Of a stretch of 64,000 bases of DNA, positions 45,103-53,592 are shown piece by piece (position 1 is the stretch's first letter; every line of letters starts with the position of its first letter). Under the pieces are notes generated by a model. The model saw only the letters and a program-made list of their open reading frames with translations. It ran no database searches and was not told the DNA's origin. A program made the translations under genes and the position numbers. The stretch comes from DATBFG01 sp036558645. GTDB taxonomy: Bacteria > Acidobacteriota > Terriglobia > Terriglobales > Acidobacteriaceae. The stretch lies in NCBI GenBank assembly GCA_036558645.1, contig DATBFG010000101.1:1-64000 (forward strand), written 5' to 3'.

Positions 45103-45572
45103 ACAAAGACTCCGTGCTCCAACTGGCCAACAAGGGACTCTACCTCACGAGCACCGGTCTCCGTACGGGAGTAATCGAGTGGAGTATGGCCTTCCAATGC
45201 TTTCTTGGATGAAGTCATCCAATTGACCGCGGATTGCACGTCGCCCTCAAAGAGCTCAACGGCCTTCTCGAAAACATTGGCGATTCTCAGCAGCCGCTCG
45301 GATTCATCCAGAGTCAATCGCCCGGACGTCTTTCTGCGCGCCAGCGTCCGTTCAGGGATCGCCAACACCTCAGCGAGACGAGAAACAGGAATATCGCTCT
45401 GCGCGGAGAGCCGTTGCAGGGAGTCGTAGGATAGGCCCCGTTCAAGCTTGTGAATTAACTCGGCGGGACTTGCGGCCGGCAATCCGAGGCTCGCGCCCTG
45501 AGACCGGAATCTCACTCGAGCATGACGCGGTTTATTGGAGGCATGCAGATTTTCAAGATGAGGACGGGCCAT
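45099..45572 (-). CDS. Xre/MbcA/ParS-type antitoxin
   Basis: 157 residues. The N-terminal HTH-like half contains GLSYDSLQRLSAQSDIPVSRLAEVLAIPERTLARRK, and the C-terminal half is a DUF2384 toxin-binding domain (NVFEKAVELFEGDVQSAVNWMTSS, GHTPLDYSRTETGAREVESL). It neutralises the RES toxin and represses the operon. The first about 30 residues are basic and probably disordered. Two TGCCA..TGGCA palindromes lie directly upstream. Confidence 0.92.
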   Translation of the reverse strand: MARPHLENLHASNKPRHARVRFRSQGASLGLPAASPAELIHKLERGLSYDSLQRLSAQSDIPVSRLAEVLAIPERTLARRKTSGRLTLDESERLLRIANVFEKAVELFEGDVQSAVNWMTSSKKALEGHTPLDYSRTETGAREVESLVGQLEHGVFV

Positions 45573-45591
45573 GCTGGAAGCTTAACATAGT

Positions 45592-45631
45592 TTCTGCCAT
45601 TTTGGCAATATATCAATGCCATGTGGCAGAA
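45592..45631 (-). promoter_or_regulatory. Operator of the RES-Xre pair: two palindromes
   Basis: TGCCA-TTT-TGGCA (45595-45607) and TGCCA-TG-TGGCA (45617-45628) are separate palindromes, and together form a larger inverted repeat bounded by TTCTGCCA (45592-45599) and TGGCAGAA (45624-45631). They lie 20-60 bases before the antitoxin start, where autorepression is expected. The assignment to Xre is by position. Confidence 0.75.
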
Positions 45632-45639
45632 TGCACCAA

Positions 45640-46542
45640 CTAGCGTTGACTACCGACTGGGGCTGGAACGGGTTCTGCCGGTTTCTGTTCCGGATAGTCA
45701 TACACTCCCCTGCCCGCCTTCTTGCCGAGACGTCCGGCTTTCACGTACTGCACCAGCAGCGGTGCCGGGCGATATTTTTCCCCCAGGCTTTTGTGCAGGT
45801 ATTCGAGAATATGCAAGCGAGTGTCGAGGCCAACGAGATCCACTAGTTCAAACGGCCCCATGGGGTGATTCAGTCCCAGCTTTAGGGCCTTGTCGATATC
45901 AGCCGCCGAGGCGATTCCCTCTTGCAACATGAAGAATGCTTCGTTGCCGATCATGGCGTTGATTCGGCTGGTAATGAAGCCCGGGGCTTCCTTGATGACG
46001 ACTACCTCTTTGCCCATACGTTTGCCAACTTCCGCGGCGGCCGCGAGAGTCTCATCATCGGTTTCGAGAGCTCGGACGACCTCCAGCAGCTTCATCTTGT
46101 GCACGGGATTGAAAAAGTGCATGCCCACACATTTCTTTGCGCGATAAGTAACGCTGGCAATTTCGGTGATGCTCAGGGAAGAGGTATTCGAGGCAAGGAT
46201 GGTTCCGGGACGGCAGATCTTGTCGAGCAAAGTGAAGATCTCGATCTTTGATTCCATCTCTTCGGGAACTGCTTCGATCACCAGATCCGCTTCGCGCGCC
46301 GCCTCCTCAACGCTGCCGGCGTATTCCAGACGAGCGAATGCTGCGTTCGCATCAGAAGAGGAGACCTTTCCCAGTTCGACCGCTTTGTCGAGATTCGTGC
46401 GAATCTCGGTTTCAGCTTTGCGCAATGCGTTTGGGAGGAGGTCCTCGAGAACCGTGCGGTAGCCACCCAGCGCGGCAACATGGGCAATACCGCGCCCCAT
46501 GATGCCCGCGCCGATGACGGCAACCGTTTTCACCTCGGCCAC
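45640..46542 (-). CDS. 3-hydroxyacyl-CoA (3-hydroxybutyryl-CoA) dehydrogenase
   Basis: 300 residues, a free-standing two-domain dehydrogenase. The NAD site is VAVIGAGIMGRGIAHVAALGGY; the catalytic region HFFNPVHKMKLLEVV holds the conserved His and the C-terminal domain starts with GFITSRINAMIGNEAFFMLQEG. It oxidises (S)-3-hydroxyacyl-CoA with NAD+ in fatty-acid or butyrate metabolism. About 15 residues longer than usual because of a Pro-rich tail. The GTG start overlaps the stop of the small upstream gene by one base. Confidence 0.93.
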   Translation of the reverse strand: MAEVKTVAVIGAGIMGRGIAHVAALGGYRTVLEDLLPNALRKAETEIRTNLDKAVELGKVSSSDANAAFARLEYAGSVEEAAREADLVIEAVPEEMESKIEIFTLLDKICRPGTILASNTSSLSITEIASVTYRAKKCVGMHFFNPVHKMKLLEVVRALETDDETLAAAAEVGKRMGKEVVVIKEAPGFITSRINAMIGNEAFFMLQEGIASAADIDKALKLGLNHPMGPFELVDLVGLDTRLHILEYLHKSLGEKYRPAPLLVQYVKAGRLGKKAGRGVYDYPEQKPAEPVPAPVGSQR

Positions 46543-46730
46543 TACTGGCCTCCCTTTTCGATGCGTGTAAGCACGCTCTCGAAATTGCCCATCGCTGCTC
46601 GCAAGCTTTCTGACAGGCGTTTGCGTTCTTCGGCTTCCATCATCGGAACCGAGGCGCTGATACGACGCAGAGTTGTGTTGATGTCATCGACGTAGTTGAT
46701 AAGACGAATGAGTTCTCCAGTGGCTGCCAT
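46542..46730 (-). CDS. 62-residue helical protein upstream of the dehydrogenase
   Basis: 62 residues, almost entirely helical and charged (GELIRLINYVDDINTTLRRI, EERKRLSESLRAAMGNFESV), ending LTRIEKGGQ. AGGAG lies 9 bases before the ATG, and its stop is coupled to the dehydrogenase start (TAGTG). It is probably a real small gene; a dimeric coiled coil or partner of the dehydrogenase is a guess. The family is not recognised. Confidence 0.6.
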   Translation of the reverse strand: MAATGELIRLINYVDDINTTLRRISASVPMMEAEERKRLSESLRAAMGNFESVLTRIEKGGQ

Positions 46731-46874
46731 ATGAAAGTGCTCCTGCGCCTCAAATTGGTTTAATTCTCGGAGGCGAACCGACTATTTTCAATGCTGCGAA
46801 CGATTTAGTAAAGGTCGCGAAGGTAAGATCAATTAGTTTTTTTAATCGAGCGATTAGAGCAGATCACGAATCTA

Positions 46875-47735
46875 ATGTGCATGGCCGAAAAACCTCTCAA
46901 ACGATACATATTTGCCAGCGACTTCGACCAGACGTTGACGTTTAACGATTCCGGCTATGTGCTAAGTGAATTGGTGGGCATTCCGACCGAAGAGTTCGAG
47001 CGGAAGGCGAACGGCATGGCCAAACTGAACCTGGTGCAACAGGGCGCAGAACTCGCCTACCTGCTGCTGCACGACCCTGAGTTCAACAGTCGCGTGCGCC
47101 GCGAGCATCTTTTCGAAGTTGGCAAACGGATCCGCCTGAAGGAAAATATCGAACTCCTTTATGAAATTCTGCGCGTAGGCATCGAAGGCTACCATTTCGA
47201 TTTCTACGTTCTATCCGCGGCTCCGGTCGAAGTAATCCAATCGGCACTCGAAGGCATGGTTCCTCCCAGCCACATCTTTGGAACTGAACTGCGCTACAAA
47301 TCGAGCGGTGAGGTAGAGAGCATTGCACATACGACGGCTGGTTATGGCAAGGTGGCTCGACTTGATATTTTGCAGAGCGATTGCCAGGTCGGTCCCGACC
47401 ACGTGATCTATTGCGGGGACGGCAGCTCCGATGTACATGTGATGTTGCACGTGAATGCGCGTGATGGATTCACAGTCGCTGTCTCCGAGGCGCGCTCCGT
47501 CTCGCAGGTCGCCAAGCGAACTGTGCTCAGCAGCAACGCGCTCGCGGTTCTGGCCCCAATCCTCGAAGATATCGTGGCCTGGCCGCGGCTCCGCATCCGA
47601 GAGTTCTTCGAGTCGAAGGGAATGCTCATTCACGAATGGGATCGCGTTCGCACCGACTGGCTGACACTCCGACCCGTGGTGGTCGCGGGCGCAATTCTAA
47701 AAGGCGAAATCTTTGCGGAGGCATCCGGAAAGTAA
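46875..47735 (+). CDS. HAD-IB-type phosphatase (MtnX/SerB-like)
   Basis: 286 residues. The HAD nucleophile motif is FASDFDQTLTFND (D16 nucleophile, D18 acid/base); motif II is VLSAAP; motif III/IV is IYCGDGSSDVHVML. A helical cap sits between motif I and II, as in phosphoserine-phosphatase-like (HAD-IB) enzymes. Acidobacterial members of this group are poorly studied, and the substrate is unknown. A start at the second ATG (46881) is possible. A gap of 25 bp separates it from the hemerythrin gene. Confidence 0.82.
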   Translation: MCMAEKPLKRYIFASDFDQTLTFNDSGYVLSELVGIPTEEFERKANGMAKLNLVQQGAELAYLLLHDPEFNSRVRREHLFEVGKRIRLKENIELLYEILRVGIEGYHFDFYVLSAAPVEVIQSALEGMVPPSHIFGTELRYKSSGEVESIAHTTAGYGKVARLDILQSDCQVGPDHVIYCGDGSSDVHVMLHVNARDGFTVAVSEARSVSQVAKRTVLSSNALAVLAPILEDIVAWPRLRIREFFESKGMLIHEWDRVRTDWLTLRPVVVAGAILKGEIFAEASGK

Positions 47736-47760
47736 GCGCTTTTCGAGCGATAATAGCGCG

Positions 47761-48255
47761 ATGCTTCGCGACAAGAACCTGATCCCGCTCTCTCATCAGC
47801 ACCAGCACGCGTTGGCATTGTGTGTACGCATCGATCGAGCCGTGCAGGCAGGTGAGGTCGATCTCCCTGCGTGGCGGGCCGAGATTGATTTGTTATTTCG
47901 CCAGGAAATCGACTTCCACTTTCGGGCCGAGGAGCAACACCTGTTTCCGGCCGCTGCCCAGTTCGCCGAGCTACGGACACTGGTCGATGAGTTGTTGTTG
48001 CAACATGGGGAACTGCGCCACTTTTTCTCGGCAGCAGGTTCAGGCACGCTTGATAACGCAAGCCTCGGCCAGTTTGGCAAGAACCTGTCTGTTCATATTC
48101 GAAAAGAGGAGCGCGACCTGTTCGAAGGCATTCAGCAGAGGATGACCGTAGACGAACTGTCGGCCTTAGGCACAGCGCTGAATGAAGCTTTACTGCCCGC
48201 ATCAGATGCCTGCATCATTCCCACCGAAACCACGCGTCTGAAGCCACGCCGCTAG
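47761..48255 (+). CDS. Hemerythrin HHE-domain protein
   Basis: 164 residues forming a four-helix bundle with the HHE metal ligands: HQHQH near the N-terminus, FHFRAEEQHLFP, LLLQHGELRHFF and HIRKEERDLFEGIQ. A di-iron site that senses or binds O2 or NO is likely. The ATG at 47761 gives the conserved LRDKNLIPLSHQHQH start. It lies between the HAD phosphatase and the protease on the same strand. Confidence 0.88.
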   Translation: MLRDKNLIPLSHQHQHALALCVRIDRAVQAGEVDLPAWRAEIDLLFRQEIDFHFRAEEQHLFPAAAQFAELRTLVDELLLQHGELRHFFSAAGSGTLDNASLGQFGKNLSVHIRKEERDLFEGIQQRMTVDELSALGTALNEALLPASDACIIPTETTRLKPRR

Positions 48256-48295
48256 ACCCTGAATCTGAGTTGCCCGAAGACTCATCTACCTTCTC

Positions 48296-49321
48296 ATGGA
48301 AGAGAGAATGGTTCCCCTCGCAGATTATTCTGCGCAGTTCGTTCGACCCAGCGCGTCGGGAGTGTTGGGCGATTCCGAACTTCTTGACGCGTACTCTCGG
48401 GCAGTTGTCGGCGCCGCCGAGAGGATCAGTCCGTCGGTCGCCAAAATTGATGTCGCCCAGCAAGGGCGCAATCGATCGGGAGAACCGGCGGAGCGCCAAG
48501 GCGGCGGCTCGGGCTTTGTGTTCACGCCCGACGGGTTGATCCTCACCAATAGTCATGTCGTCCATGGAGCTACCCGCATCCGGGTTTCTTTGCCTGATGG
48601 TAGCCGATTCCCTGCCCACATCATTGGAGATGATCCGGCAACCGACCTCGCTGTTATTCGAGTCGATGCACCCAGCTTCGTGGCCGCTCCGTTGGGCGAC
48701 TCGCAAAAGCTGAAAGTCGGACAGCTGGCAATTGCGATCGGGAATCCCTACGGATTTCAGTACACGGTCACCGCGGGGGTAGTGAGCGCGCTGGGGCGGT
48801 CACTGCGGTCGTACTCGGGGCGCATGATTGATGACGTCGTTCAGACCGATGCATCGCTGAATCCGGGGAATTCCGGTGGTCCGTTGGTCAGCTCTGATGG
48901 CCAGGTCATCGGAGTGAACACCGCGACGATCATGGGGGCACAGGGACTCTGCTTTGCGATCGGCATTAACACTGCAAAGTTCGTTGCGGGACGTTTGTTA
49001 CAGGAAGGTAGGATTCGTCGAAGCTACATTGGAGTCGAAGCCCAGACCACACCTCTGCATCGAAGGCTCATTCGCTTCTATAGTCTCGAACAGGAGAGTG
49101 GCGTGGTGGCGATTGCAGTTGCAGAAGGAAGCCCTGCGCAAAAGGCCGGTCTGCGCGACGGCGACGTGATCATTTCACTGGACGATAAAGTTGTCGCCGG
49201 TGTGGACGATTTACATCGACTGCTTACCGATGCGCGAGTCGGCCTGAGCAGCAAACTTACAGTGCTGCGCTGGACAGAGAAGTTGGATCTACGCATCGTG
49301 CCGGAAGAGATGCGGGAATAG
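48296..49321 (+). CDS. Trypsin-like S1C (HtrA/DegP-type) protease with PDZ domain
   Basis: 341 residues. Catalytic triad: H87 in LTNSHVVHG, D117 in ATDLAVIRV and S193 in NPGNSGGPLV. A single PDZ domain follows (about residues 245-330; AEGSPAQKAGLRDGDVIISLDDKVV). No signal peptide or transmembrane anchor is seen, unlike most HtrA proteins, so it may be cytoplasmic. The second ATG (48308) sits 3 bases after GGAAGAGA and may be the true start. A role in protein quality control is inferred. Confidence 0.9.
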   Translation: MEERMVPLADYSAQFVRPSASGVLGDSELLDAYSRAVVGAAERISPSVAKIDVAQQGRNRSGEPAERQGGGSGFVFTPDGLILTNSHVVHGATRIRVSLPDGSRFPAHIIGDDPATDLAVIRVDAPSFVAAPLGDSQKLKVGQLAIAIGNPYGFQYTVTAGVVSALGRSLRSYSGRMIDDVVQTDASLNPGNSGGPLVSSDGQVIGVNTATIMGAQGLCFAIGINTAKFVAGRLLQEGRIRRSYIGVEAQTTPLHRRLIRFYSLEQESGVVAIAVAEGSPAQKAGLRDGDVIISLDDKVVAGVDDLHRLLTDARVGLSSKLTVLRWTEKLDLRIVPEEMRE

Positions 49322-49350
49322 AGAATCCATTAGCCAAGTGAAAGGCTTTT

Positions 49351-49464
49351 AACCACAAAGGACACAAAGGGACACAAAGGAGACAACGCACAAGATCTTC
49401 GGCGGTTTTTCGTATGCTTCGCGGGTTCTTACTCTTTTTGTATCCCTGGCTGCACGTTGTGGTT
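49351..49464. repeat. ACACAAAGG tandem repeat within an inverted-repeat frame
   Basis: ACCACAAAGG, then GACACAAAGG twice (about 49352-49380), a decamer-like tandem repeat. AACCACAA (49351-49358) is the inverse of TTGTGGTT (49457-49464), so the unit may be a dispersed palindromic element. It fills the gap between the protease and amidohydrolase genes. Confidence 0.5.
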
Positions 49465-49481
49465 AGAGCCTTGCGTTTCGG

Positions 49482-51185
49482 CTACGGCTTTCCACCGTAT
49501 ACCGTTTTCCCGCCAAAGATCGTCCAAGTCACTTTCGTGTCCCGAGCTTCTTCCGCAGTCACGGTCAGCACATCTCGATCCAGGAGGGCAAAGTCCGCCT
49601 GGTTGCCCGGCACGATGCTTCCAATCTTTTCGCCCTCGATTCCCAGAGCCCGGGCTGCGTTACGAGTGTAGGCATAGAGCATCGCTTCTCGGGGCACGCG
49701 CTGGCCGGGGTCGAGCACGCCGGCGGTTCCCTTGCGAGTCTCCGCCTGATAGATTGCCTGGAAAACATTCGCCGTTGATACCGGCCAATCGCTGGCTCCG
49801 GCAATCGTCCCTCCGTCATCTAGCAGCGAGCGAGCCGGGTACTGCCATTCATAAATGGATGAATCAATGTGTTGCTTCACGAGATCGATCGTGTCCGTGC
49901 CGGCATTGGCCCAGTACAACTGGAACGATGCGATCACGCCAAGTTCCCGGAAACGAGGGATATCGGTTGGCTGAATGAATTGAAGATGAGTAATGGTGTG
50001 AGGCAGGCGAGATGCTGGATTCGCCTTGCGAGCCGCTTCAATTCCGTTGAGAGCCTCGGTAACCGCTTGATCGCCGATCGCGTGAACGTGGACGATCATG
50101 CCCTGCCTATCCGCTGCGATTGAGATCTTTTTGAACTCCGCCGGATCGAAGAGCAGCTCCCCGTTTCTTCCAGTGTCATACGGCTTGGATAGAACTGCGG
50201 TTTGCGACGGATACTCGACCACACCATCGGCGAATACTTTGATACCGACGACCTTCACATCGGGAACGTCTTTGAAGCTTTCGCGGAACTGCAACGCCTT
50301 TTTAAGCTGCTCTTCGGGATGGCCCTTCTTGAACTCAATCACCGGCAGTGCGGCAACGTGCGATTTCAACTCGCCCGACTTTGCCAAGCCTCGATAGGTT
50401 TCGAGAATGGCGTCGCTTGCCATCGGATCAAGCCAAGCGGTGAGTCCGTGCTTATGCATGTACCCGACGGCGGCGTGTCCAGCCGACATCATCCGATCGG
50501 CAGTAGGCTGCGGCACAACGGCGCTCACCTTATCGACTCCTGCATCGACCAGGAAACCATTCGGCTCAAAGTCGGAAGTGAAGCCGTAATAGCCGCGGCC
50601 GACGCCATCGAGTCCGCTTATGAGTTGTTTATTGATGCCTGCTTTCTGTAGCAGAGCCTTGTTCGCCCAGGCCGTATGTCCATCCATGCCCTGGAGCATG
50701 ACCGGCTGCGTTGCAAATTCGCCAGAGTTAAAGCGATCGTTGAGCTCCTTGTTTTTGGACCAGAACGCCAGTGGCAGCCCGCTTACAACTAGGATGTCTC
50801 CCTGCATCCCGCGTCCACTTGTCTTTGCGTCGGCCGCGAAGGCAACCAACTCATCGATCGTGCTGGCGTTTTCGCCGATGTCGGCGGAGATCAAGGTCAT
50901 GCCGCCGTCTATCGCGTGGCAGTGGCTATCGATCAGCCCTGGCATGAGGAACTGTCCCTTGAGATTGATCATTTCAGCGTTAGGCGCTACAGCCTTCGAC
51001 ACTTCCCCGCGACTTCCGACGGCAACAATCTTGTCGCCTCGAATCGCGATGGCCTCGGCATAAGGATGGTTGGCGTCAGCGGTAAAGATCTTGCCGTTAT
51101 AAAACACCTGCTCGTGTGCGGCCTGCGCACAGCAAACGCCTTGAAAGACTACGATCAGCATGAACAACCAGTTCGGCCTGAACAT
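49482..51185 (-). CDS. Secreted YtcJ-like amidohydrolase
   Basis: 567 residues, starting at the ATG at 51185 that begins a signal peptide (MFRPNWLFMLIVVFQGVCCAQA). The amidohydrolase_3 pattern is clear: GQFLMPGLIDSHCHAIDGG with the HxH metal site, KVVGIKVFADGVVEYPSQTA with the carboxylated-Lys region, IVHVHAIGDQAV and ITHLQFIQ, and GASDWPVSTAN near the end. It hydrolyses an amide or imide bond in the periplasm; the substrate is unknown. Divergent from the GLoVER-repeat gene. Confidence 0.9.
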   Translation of the reverse strand: MFRPNWLFMLIVVFQGVCCAQAAHEQVFYNGKIFTADANHPYAEAIAIRGDKIVAVGSRGEVSKAVAPNAEMINLKGQFLMPGLIDSHCHAIDGGMTLISADIGENASTIDELVAFAADAKTSGRGMQGDILVVSGLPLAFWSKNKELNDRFNSGEFATQPVMLQGMDGHTAWANKALLQKAGINKQLISGLDGVGRGYYGFTSDFEPNGFLVDAGVDKVSAVVPQPTADRMMSAGHAAVGYMHKHGLTAWLDPMASDAILETYRGLAKSGELKSHVAALPVIEFKKGHPEEQLKKALQFRESFKDVPDVKVVGIKVFADGVVEYPSQTAVLSKPYDTGRNGELLFDPAEFKKISIAADRQGMIVHVHAIGDQAVTEALNGIEAARKANPASRLPHTITHLQFIQPTDIPRFRELGVIASFQLYWANAGTDTIDLVKQHIDSSIYEWQYPARSLLDDGGTIAGASDWPVSTANVFQAIYQAETRKGTAGVLDPGQRVPREAMLYAYTRNAARALGIEGEKIGSIVPGNQADFALLDRDVLTVTAEEARDTKVTWTIFGGKTVYGGKP

Positions 51186-51389
51186 GCAGTTCCCTCGCTT
51201 GGAGATTGGAAACCAGAGATGATAACAACTTCGGGGATTCGTCGCTCTCAATACAGTGGAGGATACCTGCCCACGGTGGCGCTGGATGATCCCCAGGAGA
51301 GGTTGAGATACCCAGGTGCATTCCGTGTTATAGTCTCTCGGCCTCTTCGGCTAACTCCCTTCCCCCGATCTTACTTTTGAGGTGTATCT

Positions 51390-52640
51390 ATGCTCTCCAC
51401 GTATTCCAGGGCCCTTCAACGAAATTTCTTCTTGGTGGTTTTCGCTGCTACGACAATGCTCACCCATCAGGCTTTCTCTGCGTCCGAAACTGTAATGCAC
51501 AGCTTCAGCTCCGCTGGTCGCGATGGGCAACGGCCGTTCGCTGGTCTGACGTGGCATAACGGTGCTTTCTATGGAACCACCGATGGCGGCGGCCCTCATC
51601 AGATCGGAACCGTTTACGCACTCAAGTTGGTAAATGGAGTGTGGAAGCAGAAAGTGTTGTATGCATTTACAGGACGTGCCGACGGGGATGAGCCGCAATC
51701 GAACGTCATCTTCGACAATGCCGGGAACCTTTACGGCACAACCTACTATGGCGGAAGCGCAGGACTCGGGAATGGCGTTGTTTTCAAGTTATCGCCATCA
51801 AATGGCGCATGGACGCAGAGCGTGATTCACACTTTCGCGGGAGGCATTGCCGATGGTGCGAACCCGACTGGTGGGCTCACCATGGATGCCGCTGGAAACT
51901 TGTATGGCAGCACTGGTTCGGGAGGGACTCACAACGCCGGAATAGTGTTCAAGCTCTCACCATCCGGCAATAATTGGAGTGAGACGATTCTGTACAACTT
52001 TGGTGGAAAACCGGATGGTGCGGTCCCGCTAGGAGACCTTGTCTTCGACGGGGCTGGCAATTTGTATGGAACAACAATCGGGGGCGGAGCAAACCGAAAT
52101 CATAACCCTCTGGGTGACGGTACCGTCTTCGAACTAAGCCCAAATCCCGACGGCTCATGGAGCGAAACAATCCTGCATTCGTTTGGGTCCGATAATGACG
52201 GTGCTTTGCCCCGAGCAGGTTTGACGCTGAATTCTGGAGGAACCCTGTATGGCACAACGCCTTATGGCGGAGGAACGCCAAACGGAGGACACGGAACAGC
52301 TTTTCAACTCGCCCTCATGAACGGCATCTGGACTGAATCTGTGATCAGCAACTTTACCGTTGCCGGCGGCGGGAACTTCCCGCAGTCGCCGCTGGTTATC
52401 GACCAGGCGGGAAACCTGCTCGGGGTTGCAAACGGTGGAGGCCAACAGAATGGAGTCGTTTACAAACTTTCATTCGTCAACGGAACCTGGCAACACACCG
52501 CTCTATATTCGTTTCCTAATACAGCGTCGGGTGTTCATCCGATTGGCAACCTTGTGCTCGACAGTAGTGGAAACATCTATGGGGCTACGGTTCGAGGAGG
52601 AGAGCACAATTTCGGAGTCATCTACGCGATCGCGCCGTGA
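51390..52640 (+). CDS. GLoVER-repeat (choice-of-anchor) exported protein
   Basis: 416 residues with a signal peptide (about residues 12-30). The rest is built from repeats of about 50-60 residues with the core DxAGNLYGTTxxGG followed by GTVFKLSP and WxExxLYxF (TIGR03803 type), about seven copies. These form a beta-propeller-like extracellular protein, often surface-associated in Acidobacteria. The anchor that some members carry is absent here. Function unknown. Confidence 0.87.
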   Translation: MLSTYSRALQRNFFLVVFAATTMLTHQAFSASETVMHSFSSAGRDGQRPFAGLTWHNGAFYGTTDGGGPHQIGTVYALKLVNGVWKQKVLYAFTGRADGDEPQSNVIFDNAGNLYGTTYYGGSAGLGNGVVFKLSPSNGAWTQSVIHTFAGGIADGANPTGGLTMDAAGNLYGSTGSGGTHNAGIVFKLSPSGNNWSETILYNFGGKPDGAVPLGDLVFDGAGNLYGTTIGGGANRNHNPLGDGTVFELSPNPDGSWSETILHSFGSDNDGALPRAGLTLNSGGTLYGTTPYGGGTPNGGHGTAFQLALMNGIWTESVISNFTVAGGGNFPQSPLVIDQAGNLLGVANGGGQQNGVVYKLSFVNGTWQHTALYSFPNTASGVHPIGNLVLDSSGNIYGATVRGGEHNFGVIYAIAP

Positions 52641-52768
52641 TTCCGCCTAATCCTGGTTGCGAGGTCTGAAGTGCGTGCCCGCGCCAAGGACCTGCTGATC
52701 ATGCCACTTCTGTCTCATTGCACGCACCTCTTCTGCTGTGTTAGCTTCAAGCAGCAGAAGAGGTTAGC

Positions 52769-53587
52769 TTGCAGGCAACAGTTCCTGCCGGGCTGGACCG
52801 CAAGGAAGCGGAAGTTTACCTGCGGTTGGATCCAGCGCGGCTCCCTAAACACATCGCCATTATTATGGACGGCAACGGGCGCTGGGCCCGTCGTCGCCAT
52901 TTGCCGCGCGTAGCCGGTCATCGAGCTGGAGTAGCATCAGTGCGCTCCACAGTTGAAACGGCGGCGCGGGTGAAGATCCCCTCGCTCACTCTTTATGCTT
53001 TTTCCGAAGAGAATTGGAAGAAGCGTCCGCGCAGCGAAGTGGACTTCCTCATGGGCCTGCTCAGCCGCTACCTGAAGCAGGAAGTTCCCACGCTGAATAA
53101 GAACAATATTCGCCTGGAATACATCGGCCGACAGCAGGAACTTCCTAAGCCAGTGCAGGAAAAGATGGATTGGGCGAAGGAAGCCACGGCGAAAAATACC
53201 GGCATGGTGCTGACGCTGGCATTGAACTACAGCGCGCGGGCTGAACTAGTGGATGCATTTCGGTCGATTGTGAATGCCGCCGCGCTTAATGGTGGGCTCG
53301 AACATGTGAAGATCGATGAAGATGCGGTCTCACGTCATCTTTACACACGACACTTGCCAGACCCCGATTTGGTCATCCGCACCAGCGGTGAAATGCGCCT
53401 CAGCAACTTTCTCCTGTGGCAATTGGCATACGCTGAGATTTATGTCACTCCAACCTTGTGGCCCGAGTTTCGGGGAGTTCACCTTCTTGAGGGCATCGCA
53501 GAATTCCAGAAACGAGAACGCCGCTATGGCGGACTGAACCACGAAGACACTTCCCATCCGCATGCCGCTAAGGCTGTCCGAGGCTAG
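52769..53587 (+). CDS. uppS: Isoprenyl transferase (undecaprenyl diphosphate synthase)
   Basis: 272 residues, cis-prenyltransferase. The catalytic block IIMDGNGRWARRR (D34) and the later region DLVIRTSGEMRLSNFLLWQLAYAE are diagnostic. It condenses farnesyl and isopentenyl diphosphates to the C55 lipid carrier for wall synthesis. The TTG start has AGAGG six bases upstream. It begins the block uppS-cdsA-dxr-rseP-ispG, with only 5 bp to cdsA. Confidence 0.94.
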   Translation: MQATVPAGLDRKEAEVYLRLDPARLPKHIAIIMDGNGRWARRRHLPRVAGHRAGVASVRSTVETAARVKIPSLTLYAFSEENWKKRPRSEVDFLMGLLSRYLKQEVPTLNKNNIRLEYIGRQQELPKPVQEKMDWAKEATAKNTGMVLTLALNYSARAELVDAFRSIVNAAALNGGLEHVKIDEDAVSRHLYTRHLPDPDLVIRTSGEMRLSNFLLWQLAYAEIYVTPTLWPEFRGVHLLEGIAEFQKRERRYGGLNHEDTSHPHAAKAVRG

Positions 53588-53592
53588 CGGGC

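Noticed and set aside
48215..48706. 163-residue frame antisense to the protease start
   Set aside because: The protease frame has a full catalytic triad; the antisense frame has no features.
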